Of a stretch of 64,000 bases of DNA, positions 51,912 through 60,996 are shown in pieces. The stretch covers positions 1-64,000 of the forward strand of contig NZ_CAADFC020000007.1 in NCBI RefSeq assembly GCF_900696085.1. Direction: 5' to 3'. This DNA comes from Bradyrhizobium ivorense. Lineage in GTDB: Bacteria > Pseudomonadota > Alphaproteobacteria > Rhizobiales > Xanthobacteraceae. Position numbers and translations under genes: made by a program. Positions within the stretch are counted from its first letter, which is position 1. Every line of letters begins with the position of its first letter. The notes below the pieces were generated by a model. The model was not told the origin of the DNA, searched no databases, and was given only the letters and a program-made list of their open reading frames with translations.

Positions 51912-53144
51912 GTGGCCGGACCTCTGCAAGGCATTCGCGTTCTCGACCTGACGACGGTGGTGATGGGCCCCTACGCCTGTCAGTTGATGGGGGACTACGG
52001 CGCTGAGGTCATCAAGGTCGAGTCGCCTGACGGCGACGTGATGCGATTGTCCGGCCCCATGAAGAGTCCCGGCATGGGCCACCTGTTCATGTCGACCAAT
52101 CGCAGCAAGCGCTCCGTCGTGATAGACCTCAAGGCTGCCGAAGGGCGGGATCTGCTGCTTCGGCTCGCGAAGCAAGCGGATGTCCTGCTCTACAATATCC
52201 GTCCACAGGCGATGGCTCGCCTTGGTCTGGGATATGAGGATCTTCGCGCCGCAAACCCGAGGCTCGTCTATGTCGGCGCATTCGGATTTAGCCAGCGCGG
52301 TCCCTATGGAGCACGTCCCGCCTATGATGATCTGATCCAGGGAATGTCAGGGATTCCCTGGCTGTCTCTCCAGGCAGGAGCGGCGGAGCCGCGCTATGCA
52401 CCCGTCATCCTCGCCGACCGTATCGTCGGCCTACAGGTTGCCTTTGCCACAATGGCCGCGATACGCCATCGCGACATTAGCAATGAGGGACAGCGCGTCG
52501 ATGTGCCGATGTTCGAGAACCTGTTGACCATCGTCCTTGGCGAACATCTTGCTGGCTCGCTCTTCGAGCCGCCGATCGGCGAATCCGGGTATCAGCGGAG
52601 CCTCGCGCATAACCGGCGTCCTCATCGAACGCTCGATGGATACGTTTGTACGCTTGTGTACACCGACAAGCACTGGCGCAGTTTCTTCGCGGCGATCGGG
52701 CAGCCTGAAATGTTCGAGAAGGACGCGCGGTTCTCCTCCCAGAACGAACGCCTGACACACATCAACGAAGTCTACGGATATCTCGCTGATGTCCTGGCCA
52801 CGCGCACCACTGCGAACTGGATAGAAACACTCACGGAAGCCGACATTCCCGTGGCGCGGATGAACTCGATCGACGAGATCCTCGGCGATGAGCATCTTCA
52901 CGCCATAGATTTCTTTCGGACGTTCGCGCACCCGTCGGAAGGCCCGATCAAGGACATGGCCATTCCGACCGAATGGTCGACTTCGCAGCCCGAAGTCTCC
53001 CGGCACGCGCCGAGGCTAGGTGAACATACGGTCGAGGTTTTGGCCGAAGCCGGGTTGGACGCCCGGACCATCACCGAACTGTTGAAGAAAAAAGTCGTCA
53101 GATCCGCAAAGGATCGTTTTGTCGGGAAGGAAGACCATGACTAG
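51912..53144 (+). CDS. Family III CoA-transferase (CaiB/BaiF type)
   Basis: 410 residues from GTG 51912. LQGIRVLDLTTVVMGPYACQ and EVIKVESPDGDVMRLSG open the fold; the nucleophilic Asp is in RPAYDDLIQGMSG; GFSQRGPYGARP and NRRPHRTLDGYVCTLVYTD follow. It moves CoA between an acyl-CoA and a free acid. With the dehydrogenase it would activate and oxidise one carboxylic acid. The binding-protein gene downstream overlaps by 8 bases. Confidence 0.93.
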   Translation: MAGPLQGIRVLDLTTVVMGPYACQLMGDYGAEVIKVESPDGDVMRLSGPMKSPGMGHLFMSTNRSKRSVVIDLKAAEGRDLLLRLAKQADVLLYNIRPQAMARLGLGYEDLRAANPRLVYVGAFGFSQRGPYGARPAYDDLIQGMSGIPWLSLQAGAAEPRYAPVILADRIVGLQVAFATMAAIRHRDISNEGQRVDVPMFENLLTIVLGEHLAGSLFEPPIGESGYQRSLAHNRRPHRTLDGYVCTLVYTDKHWRSFFAAIGQPEMFEKDARFSSQNERLTHINEVYGYLADVLATRTTANWIETLTEADIPVARMNSIDEILGDEHLHAIDFFRTFAHPSEGPIKDMAIPTEWSTSQPEVSRHAPRLGEHTVEVLAEAGLDARTITELLKKKVVRSAKDRFVGKEDHD

Positions 53145-54366
53145 GAGAGTTGCGTTCGTCATCGCCGCGTTAGCGGTTCTTGCATCAACGCCGCCTTTCG
53201 GCGGGGCCGCGATCGCGGAGGATGTGAGCGGCCCCGTCAAGCTGGCCGTGCTCGACGACATGAGTGGCCCTTATGCCGAGAATTCCGGGCAAGGCAACGT
53301 CCTTGCCGTACGAATGGCCATCAAAGATTTTGGCGGCTCACTGCTCGGCGAGCCCATCGAAATGACGTCCGCCGATCTCCAGAACAAGGTCGACGTCGGC
53401 ATGAGCATGGCGCGCAAATGGTTCGACGTGGAAGGCGTCGATGCGATCCTCGGGATGGGTAGCTCGGCCGCGGCGCTCGCAGTCCAGAAACTCGCTGCCG
53501 ACAAGAACAGGATCACGCTCGCCACAACCGCCGCGACCGCCGAACTGACCGGGAAATCCTGCTCGCCCACTGGAGCCCACTGGGTTTACGACACATATGC
53601 GCTCGGCAAAGGCGCGGCCACCGCGGTCGCCGCTCAAGGCGGGAAGAGCTGGTATTTCGTGACTGCCGATTACGCCTTCGGACATGCGCTGGAAGCGAGC
53701 GCCGCGACTTTCGTCAAAGCGCTCGGCGGAACGGTGCTGGGCGCCGTGAGACATCCGCTCAATACGTCGGATTTTAGCTCATTCCTGTTGCAGGCCCAGA
53801 ATTCCAAGGCGCAGATTATTGGCGTGGCGAATGCCGGCAACGACACCATCACCGCCCTCAAACAAGGAGCCGAATTCGGCATTCAGGAGGGCGGCCAAAA
53901 AATGGTCGGTCTTTTGATGCAGGTCACCGAAATTCACTCGCTCGGCCTCAAGGCAACCAAGGGGCTTCAGTTCATCGAAGCCTTCTACTGGGACCAGAAC
54001 GATGAGACGCGCGCCTTCTCGAAGCGCTTCTGGCAGGAGTACAAACAACCGCCGACGCAGGTGCAGGCCGGCACCTATAGCGCTGCCATGCACTACCTGA
54101 AAGCGGTTAAGGCCGCGGGCACCAAGGAGGCCAAGGCCGTCATGGCAAAGATGAAAGAGATGCCCATCAACGACTTCATGACAAAAAACGGCAGCATCCG
54201 TGACGACGGGCGCGTAATCCGGGACATGTATCTATTGGCAACCAAGGACCCTTCCGAGTCCAAGGGCGAGTGGGATCTCATGAGGGTCGCCGCCACAATT
54301 CCTGGCAAAGACGCCTTTCGTCCATTGAGCGAAAGCGAATGTCCGCTCGTTCGGCAGACCAAATAG
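53137..54366 (+). CDS. LivK-like ABC transporter periplasmic binding protein
   Basis: 409 residues from ATG 53137 (GGAAGGAAGACC upstream). Signal peptide RRVAFVIAALAVLASTPPFG. Mature domain LAVLDDMSGPYAENSGQGNV, MADLQNKVD-type SADLQNKVDVGMSMARKWFD, and later SWYFVTADYAFGHALEASAA, with the LivK/branched-chain amino-acid receptor pattern. It should feed the operon's carboxylate or amide substrate to an ABC importer. No permease genes follow in the window; transcription probably stops before the 54386 repeat. Confidence 0.9.
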   Translation: MTRRVAFVIAALAVLASTPPFGGAAIAEDVSGPVKLAVLDDMSGPYAENSGQGNVLAVRMAIKDFGGSLLGEPIEMTSADLQNKVDVGMSMARKWFDVEGVDAILGMGSSAAALAVQKLAADKNRITLATTAATAELTGKSCSPTGAHWVYDTYALGKGAATAVAAQGGKSWYFVTADYAFGHALEASAATFVKALGGTVLGAVRHPLNTSDFSSFLLQAQNSKAQIIGVANAGNDTITALKQGAEFGIQEGGQKMVGLLMQVTEIHSLGLKATKGLQFIEAFYWDQNDETRAFSKRFWQEYKQPPTQVQAGTYSAAMHYLKAVKAAGTKEAKAVMAKMKEMPINDFMTKNGSIRDDGRVIRDMYLLATKDPSESKGEWDLMRVAATIPGKDAFRPLSESECPLVRQTK

Positions 54367-54385
54367 CCCGGATCTCGCTTGTTAG

Positions 54386-54461
54386 GACCGCCTCTCGGTC
54401 CGAGCACCGCCGTTTCTGGAATACTGGATCACCCGCGGATGCGCATGCGCGGGTAACGGCA
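54386..54461. repeat. Dispersed repeat (TTTCTGGAATACTGGATCACC type)
   Basis: The TCTGGAATACTGGATCACCC core is shared with 26714-26836. The GCGGATGCGCATGCGC palindrome follows it. No gene in 54367-54511. Confidence 0.7.
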
Positions 54462-54511
54462 CCGCGTTATTCGGCTGCTGAGTGCAAACAATCCGCAGCG
54501 CCGTTCCCGCC

Positions 54512-55147
54512 CTAGCGCGCCTCCAGCATCGCGACGCGGACGCCGAGATAGACGAACAGGCCGCCGAGCGAGCGATTGATCCAGGTGATCACGCCGGTGG
54601 ATTGCCGGATGCGGCTAGCGGCGCGCGCCGCGAAGGCGGCGATGCCGAAACACCACAGCGTGCCTGTTGTGATGAAGATCAGCCCGAGCGTCAGGAAAGC
54701 CAGCGTCTTGTGCGGCGAATCGGCCGCCACGAATTGCGGCAGGAAGGCCAGGAAGAACAGCGCCACCTTGGGATTGAGAATGTTGGTCAGCGCGCCCTGC
54801 CAGAACACCCGCGCGACCGTGGTCTCGCCGCCCTCCTCGGCAGCTGCCGTGACCGGCTTGGCGCGCGACAGCAGCATCTGCAGGCCGGTCAAGACCAGAT
54901 AGGCCGCGCCGACCAGCTTGACGGCGAGGAAGGCGGTCGACGACGCCATCAGCAGCGCCGAGAGCCCGATCGCCGCGCCCAGCACATGAACCAGGCAGCC
55001 GCCGCTGATTCCGAGCGCTGCGGCGGCCCCGCCGCGCCAGCCGAGCTGAATCGTGCGCCCAATGATATAGGCGGTGTCCGGCCCCGGCGTGATGTTGAGC
55101 AGCAGGCCGGACAGGACAAAGAGCCAGAGTTCGTGAATTCCAAGCAT
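54512..55147 (-). CDS. LysE/RhtB-family amino-acid exporter
   Basis: 211 residues, six predicted helices. NITPGPDTAYIIGRTIQLGW with SGGCLVHVLGAAIGLSALLM and KLVGAAYLVLTGLQMLLSRA, then FWQGALTNILNPKVALFFLA, are the LysE/RhtB signatures. Exports amino acids or homoserine-type metabolites. The next 255 bases up to the cyclase gene show no gene. Confidence 0.92.
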   Translation of the reverse strand: MLGIHELWLFVLSGLLLNITPGPDTAYIIGRTIQLGWRGGAAAALGISGGCLVHVLGAAIGLSALLMASSTAFLAVKLVGAAYLVLTGLQMLLSRAKPVTAAAEEGGETTVARVFWQGALTNILNPKVALFFLAFLPQFVAADSPHKTLAFLTLGLIFITTGTLWCFGIAAFAARAASRIRQSTGVITWINRSLGGLFVYLGVRVAMLEAR

Positions 55148-55401
55148 GTCAGGGACACTAACCTATGTGAGTAACCGCGTGTAATAAAGCCGAAAGGACG
55201 ATTGAGCAGACTAGCGTGCCATCCCAACGACATACGAATTCAGTAGACAAACGGATTGTTCGGTCCGTTCGCCGCATGCCAATTCTTGCTACAATGCATT
55301 ATAGGTGCCTACAAACCGAGCTTCCGCCGGACCCAACCTGTCCTGTAAGTATCGGATTCGGTCACGTCGGCTAGGGTGGCCAATTCCAAGGCACAAGAAA
55401 C

Positions 55402-57204
55402 ATGGAACGACGGCTCGCTGCCATCCTTTGCGCTGACATCGCCGGCTATTCCCGCATGATGGGGATGGACGAGGCGGGCACGCATGCCGCGTTCAAGGCC
55501 CATCGCAGCGCGATCTACCCGATTATCCTCAACCACGGCGGCCGAATCGTCAAAAACACCGGCGACGGCTTCCTGCTGGAGTTTCCCAGCATCATCGGCG
55601 CGATCGAGGCCGCGGTCGCCATGCAGACCATGATGGCTGAACGCAACGAACATTTGCCAGCCGACCGGGCCATGCATTTCCGCATGGGGGTCCATATGGG
55701 CGACGTCATGGCCGACGAGGACGAGGTGTTCGGCGACGACGTCAACATCGCCGTCCGGCTCGAGACGGTCGCGGCCCCCGGCGGCATCGCGGTCTCGGAC
55801 AAGGCCCGCACCGAGGCCGGGCGGCGGCTTGCCGTCATCCTGGTCGATGCCGGCCCGCACCGCTTCAAGAACATCGCCGAGCCGATCAATGTCTGGACTT
55901 GGGCGCCGGCCGGATCCGACATCCAGGACGAAAAGGCCCCGCAGGACGGCCCGCATCTGCCGGCGCAGTACCGCACCGCGATCGTCGGCGTGCTGCCGTT
56001 CGACAACCTCTCGGGCAGCGCCGACGAGTACTTCTCCGACGGCCTGACCGAGGACCTGATCCACGCGCTGTCGCTGCAATCCTTCTATCGCGTGCTCAGC
56101 CGCAACTCGACCTTCGCCTACAAGGGCAAGAACGTTTCGACCCGCCTGATCGCGCGCGAGATCGACGCCACCTATCTGATCCAGGGCTCGGTGCGCCGCG
56201 CCGGCAACAAGATCCGCGTCACCGCCGAGCTGATCGCGCCGGAAAAGGGCGAGCAGCTGTGGACCGGCCGCTACGACCGCGACATGGGCGACCTGTTCGC
56301 GATGCAGGACGAGATCACCGCCAATCTCTCCGCCGCGGTCGCCCAGGAGATCTACCGCGCGGAGGCCTCGGCGCCGGCACGCACGCCGAACTCCGAATTG
56401 ACCGCCTGGGACCGCTTCCTGAAGGGGCTGTCGCATTATTACCACCAGACCAAGGACGATTTCGAAACCGCGATCGCGCTGTTCAAGGAGGCGATCGAGC
56501 TTGATCCCGCGCTGTCGATCGCGCGCGCCTATCTCGCGCTGATCCAGATCCAGGGCGTCCAGTTCGGCTGGATCCAGAGCACCCGCGAGCTGTGGGCGTC
56601 GTCGGTCAGCCTCGCCGAGAGTAGCGTCCGGCTCGACCCGCGCTCCTCGTTCGCATTCCAGCTGCTGGCCTATCTGCACGCGATGCAGGGCCATTACGAA
56701 GCTGCGATGGACGCCATCAAGCGGGCGATCGAGCTCAACCCCTACGACATGGGCGCGCGCGGCGTGCTCGGCATCTGCCACATGGTGATCGGCGATCATC
56801 GCAAGGCGGTCGAGCTGTTCTCGACGGCAGCGCAGCGCGGCAACAGCGATCCGCGCTACCAGTTCGCGGCGCTGAACACCTTCAGCCACTATCTGCTGGG
56901 GCAATATGACGCGTCGCTGTCATGGTCGCGCGAGCAGCTCTACCTCAACCCGAACCATCTGCAGTGCCTGGCGGTGCGTGCCGCCGCACTCGCCCAGCTC
57001 GGGCGCGCGGATGAAGCCAAAGAGGCCGCCGAGGCGCTGCTGACCAACTATCCGGGGCTGACGGTCGAACGGCATCTGCGCAATTTCCACTGGAAGAACC
57101 CCGCCGACATCGCCCACTACCGCGAGGGCCTCTTGAAAGCCGGCGTCCCCTTCGGCAAACTCGCCTTGGTTGCATCGGCATCAAAGTTCGCCGTCGACTC
57201 CTGA
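55402..57204 (+). CDS. Class III adenylate/guanylate cyclase with TolB-like and TPR domains
   Basis: 600 residues. Cyclase domain (1-170): LAAILCADIAGYSRMMGMDE, RIVKNTGDGFLLEFPSIIGA, HMGDVMADEDEVFGDDVNIA. TolB N-terminal-like segment (about 190-310): TAIVGVLPFDNLSGSADEYF, GSVRRAGNKIRVTAELIAPE. TPR array (about 330-560): ETAIALFKEAIELDPALSIA, DAIKRAIELNPYDMGARGVL. Soluble enzyme whose C-terminal part probably binds partner proteins. The two metal-binding Asp are present. Bradyrhizobia carry many such cyclases. Confidence 0.93.
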   Translation: MERRLAAILCADIAGYSRMMGMDEAGTHAAFKAHRSAIYPIILNHGGRIVKNTGDGFLLEFPSIIGAIEAAVAMQTMMAERNEHLPADRAMHFRMGVHMGDVMADEDEVFGDDVNIAVRLETVAAPGGIAVSDKARTEAGRRLAVILVDAGPHRFKNIAEPINVWTWAPAGSDIQDEKAPQDGPHLPAQYRTAIVGVLPFDNLSGSADEYFSDGLTEDLIHALSLQSFYRVLSRNSTFAYKGKNVSTRLIAREIDATYLIQGSVRRAGNKIRVTAELIAPEKGEQLWTGRYDRDMGDLFAMQDEITANLSAAVAQEIYRAEASAPARTPNSELTAWDRFLKGLSHYYHQTKDDFETAIALFKEAIELDPALSIARAYLALIQIQGVQFGWIQSTRELWASSVSLAESSVRLDPRSSFAFQLLAYLHAMQGHYEAAMDAIKRAIELNPYDMGARGVLGICHMVIGDHRKAVELFSTAAQRGNSDPRYQFAALNTFSHYLLGQYDASLSWSREQLYLNPNHLQCLAVRAAALAQLGRADEAKEAAEALLTNYPGLTVERHLRNFHWKNPADIAHYREGLLKAGVPFGKLALVASASKFAVDS

Positions 57205-57256
57205 GCGATCGCATCGCCAGGTCATTTTGGCTGACGACTTTTCAGGACCTGGTTTC

Positions 57257-57916
57257 ATGACCGAGACGGCTCGCAGCGAAACCCCTGCCCCGCAGGTTTC
57301 GCCCAACAATCCCTGCCCGTTCCTGCGTGCGCTGGTCGCCGGCAACTATGTCGGCGGCCACATCGTGCCGCTACCGGAATTGACCGAGACGATCGGCCGC
57401 GCCACCGGCAAGACCGGATGGTCGGGCTTCGTCGCCCGCGCCAAGATCTTCGTGGTCGCACAGGGGGCGAACGGCTTTGGCCCGGTCAGCCAGCTGCGCA
57501 GCCTGTTCCGCGGCGCCATCCTCGACGAGCTGCGCAACGGTCCGCTCGACAAGCACGGCGCCGGCTCGCGCATTCTCGATCAGCATGCCGCGGTCCATGA
57601 GAGCGAGATCGAGCGTCTGGCGAGCTACGGTAGCGACCACGCGCGCCCCGACGGCGGTGTCGAGCGCGGGCTGTCGGCGTCGCAGATCAAGACCTTCATG
57701 GCGGAGAATTTTCAGCGCGACGCCAGCGAGCACTCCTCCTCCTGGACGATCCTGCATTACTACTACCGCGTGCTGATGCTCGGCGAATGGCCGGTGCTGC
57801 TCGACATCATGGGCAAGGGCGAAGGCAAGGATCGCTATCTCAGCGTCGACGAGGTCAGGACCCTGTTCGTGGAGCGGCGCTTTCCGGACCGGATCATCGC
57901 ACTGCTGAACAGCTGA
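57257..57916 (+). CDS. Conserved hypothetical protein with EF-hand-like and PCP-like segments
   Basis: 219 residues from ATG 57257. NNPCPFLRALVAGNYVGGHI near the N terminus resembles the PCP motif that binds haem in chloroperoxidase-type haem-thiolate enzymes. The C-terminal YLSVDEVRTLFVERRFPD resembles one EF-hand-like loop. No signal peptide. It follows the cyclase by 50 bases on the same strand, possibly co-transcribed. Function unproven. Confidence 0.5.
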   Translation: MTETARSETPAPQVSPNNPCPFLRALVAGNYVGGHIVPLPELTETIGRATGKTGWSGFVARAKIFVVAQGANGFGPVSQLRSLFRGAILDELRNGPLDKHGAGSRILDQHAAVHESEIERLASYGSDHARPDGGVERGLSASQIKTFMAENFQRDASEHSSSWTILHYYYRVLMLGEWPVLLDIMGKGEGKDRYLSVDEVRTLFVERRFPDRIIALLNS

Positions 57917-57934
57917 CGCGTTTCGGGGCGCGGG

Positions 57935-58882
57935 TTATTTGAAGAGCGGCGTGCCCGGCACGAAGGCGTCGAACGCCGCCCAGAACTGGCCGCGGTAGCG
58001 GTCCTGCTCCTGCAGGATCTCGTGCTTGGCGCCGGCGATCACGAGGTGTGAGCCGGCGCGCAAATGATAGGCGAACTCCTCGATCGCCGCCGTCGACACC
58101 ACCTCGTCATTGCTCGCCGCCAGCATCAGGATCGGCTGGCGGATGTCGGACGGGTAGGACGTGCCGCGGAAAGTGCGCATCGCGGTGAACGCGGTGTCAG
58201 CCCAGGCAATGGTCGGCGCGGCGATGCCGAGCGTCGGGTCCTCCTCCAGGATCGCGGCGTTGCGGGCATGGCGCACCGGATCGCTGGTCACGGGATTGCC
58301 GATGAAGGGCGCGGTGCCGACCAGCACGTCGTTGCCGCCCGGAACGTAGCGGCCGCCCTGCCCGGCGAGGCGCAGGATCCGCAGCAGCGTGCTCGGCAGC
58401 AGCGACACCCGGCGCCGCGGCAGATCGATCATCGGCGCCGACAGCACCATGCGGTCGAACCAGCGCTTGCCGGCATGCGCGATGCGCAGCATCACCGCGC
58501 CGCCCATCGAATGCGCCAGCGCGAAATACGGCGGCGGGCAATCCGGCAGCACCACCTGCTGCACGAAGGTCTCGACGTCGACCTCGTAGTCGGAAAAGTC
58601 GCGCACATAGCCCTTGCGCGGATCGCGCAGCCGCCGCGACGAGTGACCCTGGCCGCGCCAGTCGATCGTCGCCACCGCAAAGCCGCGGTCGCGCAGGTCG
58701 CGCACCGTCTCGAAATACTTCTCGATCATCTCGCCGCGACCGCCGAACACGCACACCGTGCCCTTGCGGCCGGGCGGCGGCGCCCAGCGTGCGAAGCGCA
58801 GCTCGGCCCCGTCGGGGGTCTTGATCGTGCCGCTGACAAATTCGTCCGGGACCGGATTGGCGGGAATCGAGACGAGCGTCAT
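57935..58882 (-). CDS. Alpha/beta hydrolase, lysophospholipase/monoacylglycerol lipase-like
   Basis: 315 residues. TVCVFGGRGEMIEKYFETVR (oxyanion region), TIDWRGQGHSSRR, nucleophile YFALAHSMGGAVMLRI, acid LMLAASNDEVVSTAAI, and GAKHEILQEQDRYRGQFW with the last His. These match PldB-like lysophospholipases. Convergent with the preceding gene. Membrane lipid turnover is the likely role. Confidence 0.9.
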   Translation of the reverse strand: MTLVSIPANPVPDEFVSGTIKTPDGAELRFARWAPPPGRKGTVCVFGGRGEMIEKYFETVRDLRDRGFAVATIDWRGQGHSSRRLRDPRKGYVRDFSDYEVDVETFVQQVVLPDCPPPYFALAHSMGGAVMLRIAHAGKRWFDRMVLSAPMIDLPRRRVSLLPSTLLRILRLAGQGGRYVPGGNDVLVGTAPFIGNPVTSDPVRHARNAAILEEDPTLGIAAPTIAWADTAFTAMRTFRGTSYPSDIRQPILMLAASNDEVVSTAAIEEFAYHLRAGSHLVIAGAKHEILQEQDRYRGQFWAAFDAFVPGTPLFK

Positions 58883-58989
58883 GCAGGAGACCGACTGGAT
58901 GGAGCAGAGCGGAGATCAAGGGCGCCGGCGCGAAAAGCTGCGCGGTGTCCGCCTCTTGAACGCGACGTAGCTCCTCCCATATCACCTCA

Positions 58990-59099
58990 GTGCAGGCCGC
59001 TACCAGTGTTTCGGGCTCGAAACATCAGGCTGCACACGTCTAAGCCCGGCCCGATGGCGGGCGGGTAACTGAAACAGTCGCTCACTGGAGGACTATTCT
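58990..59099 (+). promoter_or_regulatory. ROSE-type RNA thermometer in the 5' leader of hsp20
   Basis: Three consecutive hairpins precede the start codon: GTGCAG/CTGCAC with an inner GTGTTTCG/CGAAACAT (58990-59035), GCCCG/CGGGC (59044-59062), and GUCGCUCACUGGAGGAC (59077-59093). The last one pairs GCUC with the GGAG of the ribosome site; one G (59080) is bulged, as in ROSE elements where this G is needed for heat sensing. The UCGCU motif matches the conserved U(U/C)GCU. Heat would expose GGAGGA. Confidence 0.85.
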
Positions 59100-59573
59100 A
59101 TGCGTAGCTACGATCTCACGCCCTTCTACCGTTCCACCGTCGGCTTTGACCGCCTCTTCAACCTGCTCGACCAGGTGACCTCGGACGGCAGCCCCGGCTA
59201 TCCCCCCTACAACATCGAGCGCACCGGCGAGAATGCTTACCGGATCAGCGTTGCGGTCTCCGGCTTCTCGCAGGCCGAGCTCTCCATCGTCGCGAAGGAA
59301 AACACGCTGACGATCAAGGGCGAGAAAACCGCCAACGAGAATTCGGGCAATCAGTCCGAGGTGCTCTATCGCGGCATCGCCTCGCGCGCCTTCGAGCGCG
59401 TCTTCCAGCTTGCCGACTTCGTGCAGGTGAAGAACGCCTCGCTCGAGAACGGCCTGCTCCATGTCGATCTCGTCCGCGAGATCCCCGAGGCCAAGAAGCC
59501 ACGCAGCATTCCGATCAGCGGCGGCGAGAAGGCCCCGCAGGTCGTCGACGGCTCGGCCAAGGTCGCGGCCTGA
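59100..59573 (+). CDS. Small heat-shock protein (Hsp20/IbpA class A)
   Basis: 157 residues. N-terminal MRSYDLTPFYRSTVGFDRLF, alpha-crystallin domain from YNIERTGENAYRISVAVSGF through VLYRGIASRAFERVFQLADF and NASLENGLLHVDLVREIPE, C-terminal tail with IPI (RSIPISGG). A holdase chaperone. Its leader carries a ROSE thermometer and a terminator follows at 59611. Confidence 0.95.
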   Translation: MRSYDLTPFYRSTVGFDRLFNLLDQVTSDGSPGYPPYNIERTGENAYRISVAVSGFSQAELSIVAKENTLTIKGEKTANENSGNQSEVLYRGIASRAFERVFQLADFVQVKNASLENGLLHVDLVREIPEAKKPRSIPISGGEKAPQVVDGSAKVAA

Positions 59574-59610
59574 GCAAGTCCAGCGTCAGCAGATATTGGC
59601 TGCACGCGAA

Positions 59611-59637
59611 ACGCCCCGGGAAACCGGGGCGTTTTGT
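59611..59637 (+). terminator. Rho-independent terminator of hsp20
   Basis: ACGCCCCGG and CCGGGGCGT mirror around a GAAA loop, followed by TTTGTTT. 37 bases after the stop. Confidence 0.9.
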
Positions 59638-59648
59638 TTGGGGCTGCC

Positions 59649-59732
59649 GTAGCCCGGATGGAGCGCAGCGCAATCCGGTGAACACTCTCCGCGTCAAGAT
59701 CGTCCCGGATATCGCTTCGCTCATCCGGGCTG
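59649..59732. repeat. Palindromic repeat (GTAGCCCGGATG type)
   Basis: GTAGCCCGGATGGAGCGCAG and CGCTTCGCTCATCCGGGCTG. Same class as 3066-3154. Confidence 0.8.
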
Positions 59733-59740
59733 CGGACCCC

Positions 59741-60523
59741 TCACTCCAGCCCCTGCACCTTCGGCATCTCCTGGGTCGGCAGGATCGCGGTCGCGGCGGG
59801 GGACGGCGGGGCGACCTTGCCGACGGTCGGCGCCGCCTCAGCCGGCGGGGCGGCTGCTGCGGCCTGGGCCTCGGCCGGCTTCGGCGCGGGGGCTGCCGGC
59901 TGCTGAGCGGGCGGCGGCGGGGCCGCCGCTTGGGTGGGTGCCGGCTCCGGCATCGCGGCCTGGGCGTTCGCCGGGGCCCCTGCAGACTTGGCGACTGCCA
60001 GCGGGCTGCGCTTCGGCACCGGCACCGCGCGCCTCGCGACATGCGGGATCGGCATCGGCGGGCGCGGCACCCGGGCCTGGATCGGTGGCGGCATCGGTTG
60101 GCCCGGCTCGGCCTGCCCGTAGGCCGGGGCAAAATCGTCGTCGAAATTGCTGCCCATCCGGTCGGCCGGAATGAAGCGGATGATGCGCCCGTCGCGGGCG
60201 TCGATCACCAGGCGGCCGTCCGCGCCGCCCTGGTCGATCACGGCGATCGTATAGGTGAAGCCGCGCTGCCGCGGGGCACCGAGCGGCAGATAACCGTTCT
60301 CCCGCAGCACGGTGTAGACCTCGACCGGCGGCAGCAGGCTCGGCAGCCGGCCATAGCGCGGCGGCGGCGGAACCTCCGGCATGGCGGCGTAGGGCCCGTC
60401 CATGTCCGACACCGCGATGTAGGGGGAGCTGCCGATCCGGCCCGGGGTCAGCAGCTGGGCCTGCGCGGCGGCCACGCTGAGCGCGAGGGCGGCGGCGGCG
60501 ACCGATCCTGTGAACAACTTCAT
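59741..60523 (-). CDS. Exported Pro/Ala-rich protein
   Basis: 260 residues from ATG 60523. Signal peptide FTGSVAAAALALSVAAAQAQ, then PPPPRYGRLPSLLPPVEVYT and LRENGYLPLGAPRQRGFTYT with VIDARDGRIIRFIPADR, a PepSY-like alpha/beta stretch (about 65-125). The C-terminal 120 residues are Pro/Ala-rich (PAQQPAAPAPKPAEAQAAAA), probably disordered and wall-spanning. Function unknown. Confidence 0.75.
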   Translation of the reverse strand: MKLFTGSVAAAALALSVAAAQAQLLTPGRIGSSPYIAVSDMDGPYAAMPEVPPPPRYGRLPSLLPPVEVYTVLRENGYLPLGAPRQRGFTYTIAVIDQGGADGRLVIDARDGRIIRFIPADRMGSNFDDDFAPAYGQAEPGQPMPPPIQARVPRPPMPIPHVARRAVPVPKRSPLAVAKSAGAPANAQAAMPEPAPTQAAAPPPPAQQPAAPAPKPAEAQAAAAAPPAEAAPTVGKVAPPSPAATAILPTQEMPKVQGLE

Positions 60524-60996
60524 CACCGAAACTCCTGTCTGCCCCTCGCCCCGGGGAGCGTTTCCGCCCTCTTGCCGGCTTGCGTTCAGCGAAATTTCAT
60601 TTTGAAATCCGGCAGTCCTTGGTCAGTGCTTGGGCCAGATCGGGGCGCGTTTGCTTCAAATCAGGGGCGCGAGGGGCCCCGAAGCCGCTCGGTCCAGACA
60701 TGCGGACGAGGACTTTCACGCGCTTGTGTGATAGACAAAAATTTGGCAAGGTCGGAGTTAGGACAGCAAGACTGTCTCAATTTCGAGGCCATCCCGGCAT
60801 AGGGATTGCAACGAGATCTCGGCGCCCCGAGCTCCGAGAATGCTGCAGGCACGGCCGTTCCACTGGGACGTTGAACGCCCGTCGTCTGAATTAAGGAAAA
60901 TGCGGCTCGCGGCGGACGAGCGGTGGCCCCGGTGGGTGCCGCAACGTCCAAGGTGCGCCAAACACGGTGAGGCCCCTTACGCAAGGGAGAGGACAC
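60524..60996. other. 473-base gap before gltB
   Basis: No gene, repeat or strong hairpin was found. AGGGAGAGGA at 60984-60993 is the gltB ribosome site. The gltB promoter probably lies here. Confidence 0.45.

Noticed and set aside
55309..56904. 531-codon minus frame opposite the cyclase-TPR gene
   Set aside because: Composition is the reverse-complement pattern of the real gene; no recognisable motif.
60661..60996. 111-codon minus frame before gltB
   Set aside because: Arg/Pro-biased, no ribosome site, overlaps the presumed gltB promoter region.
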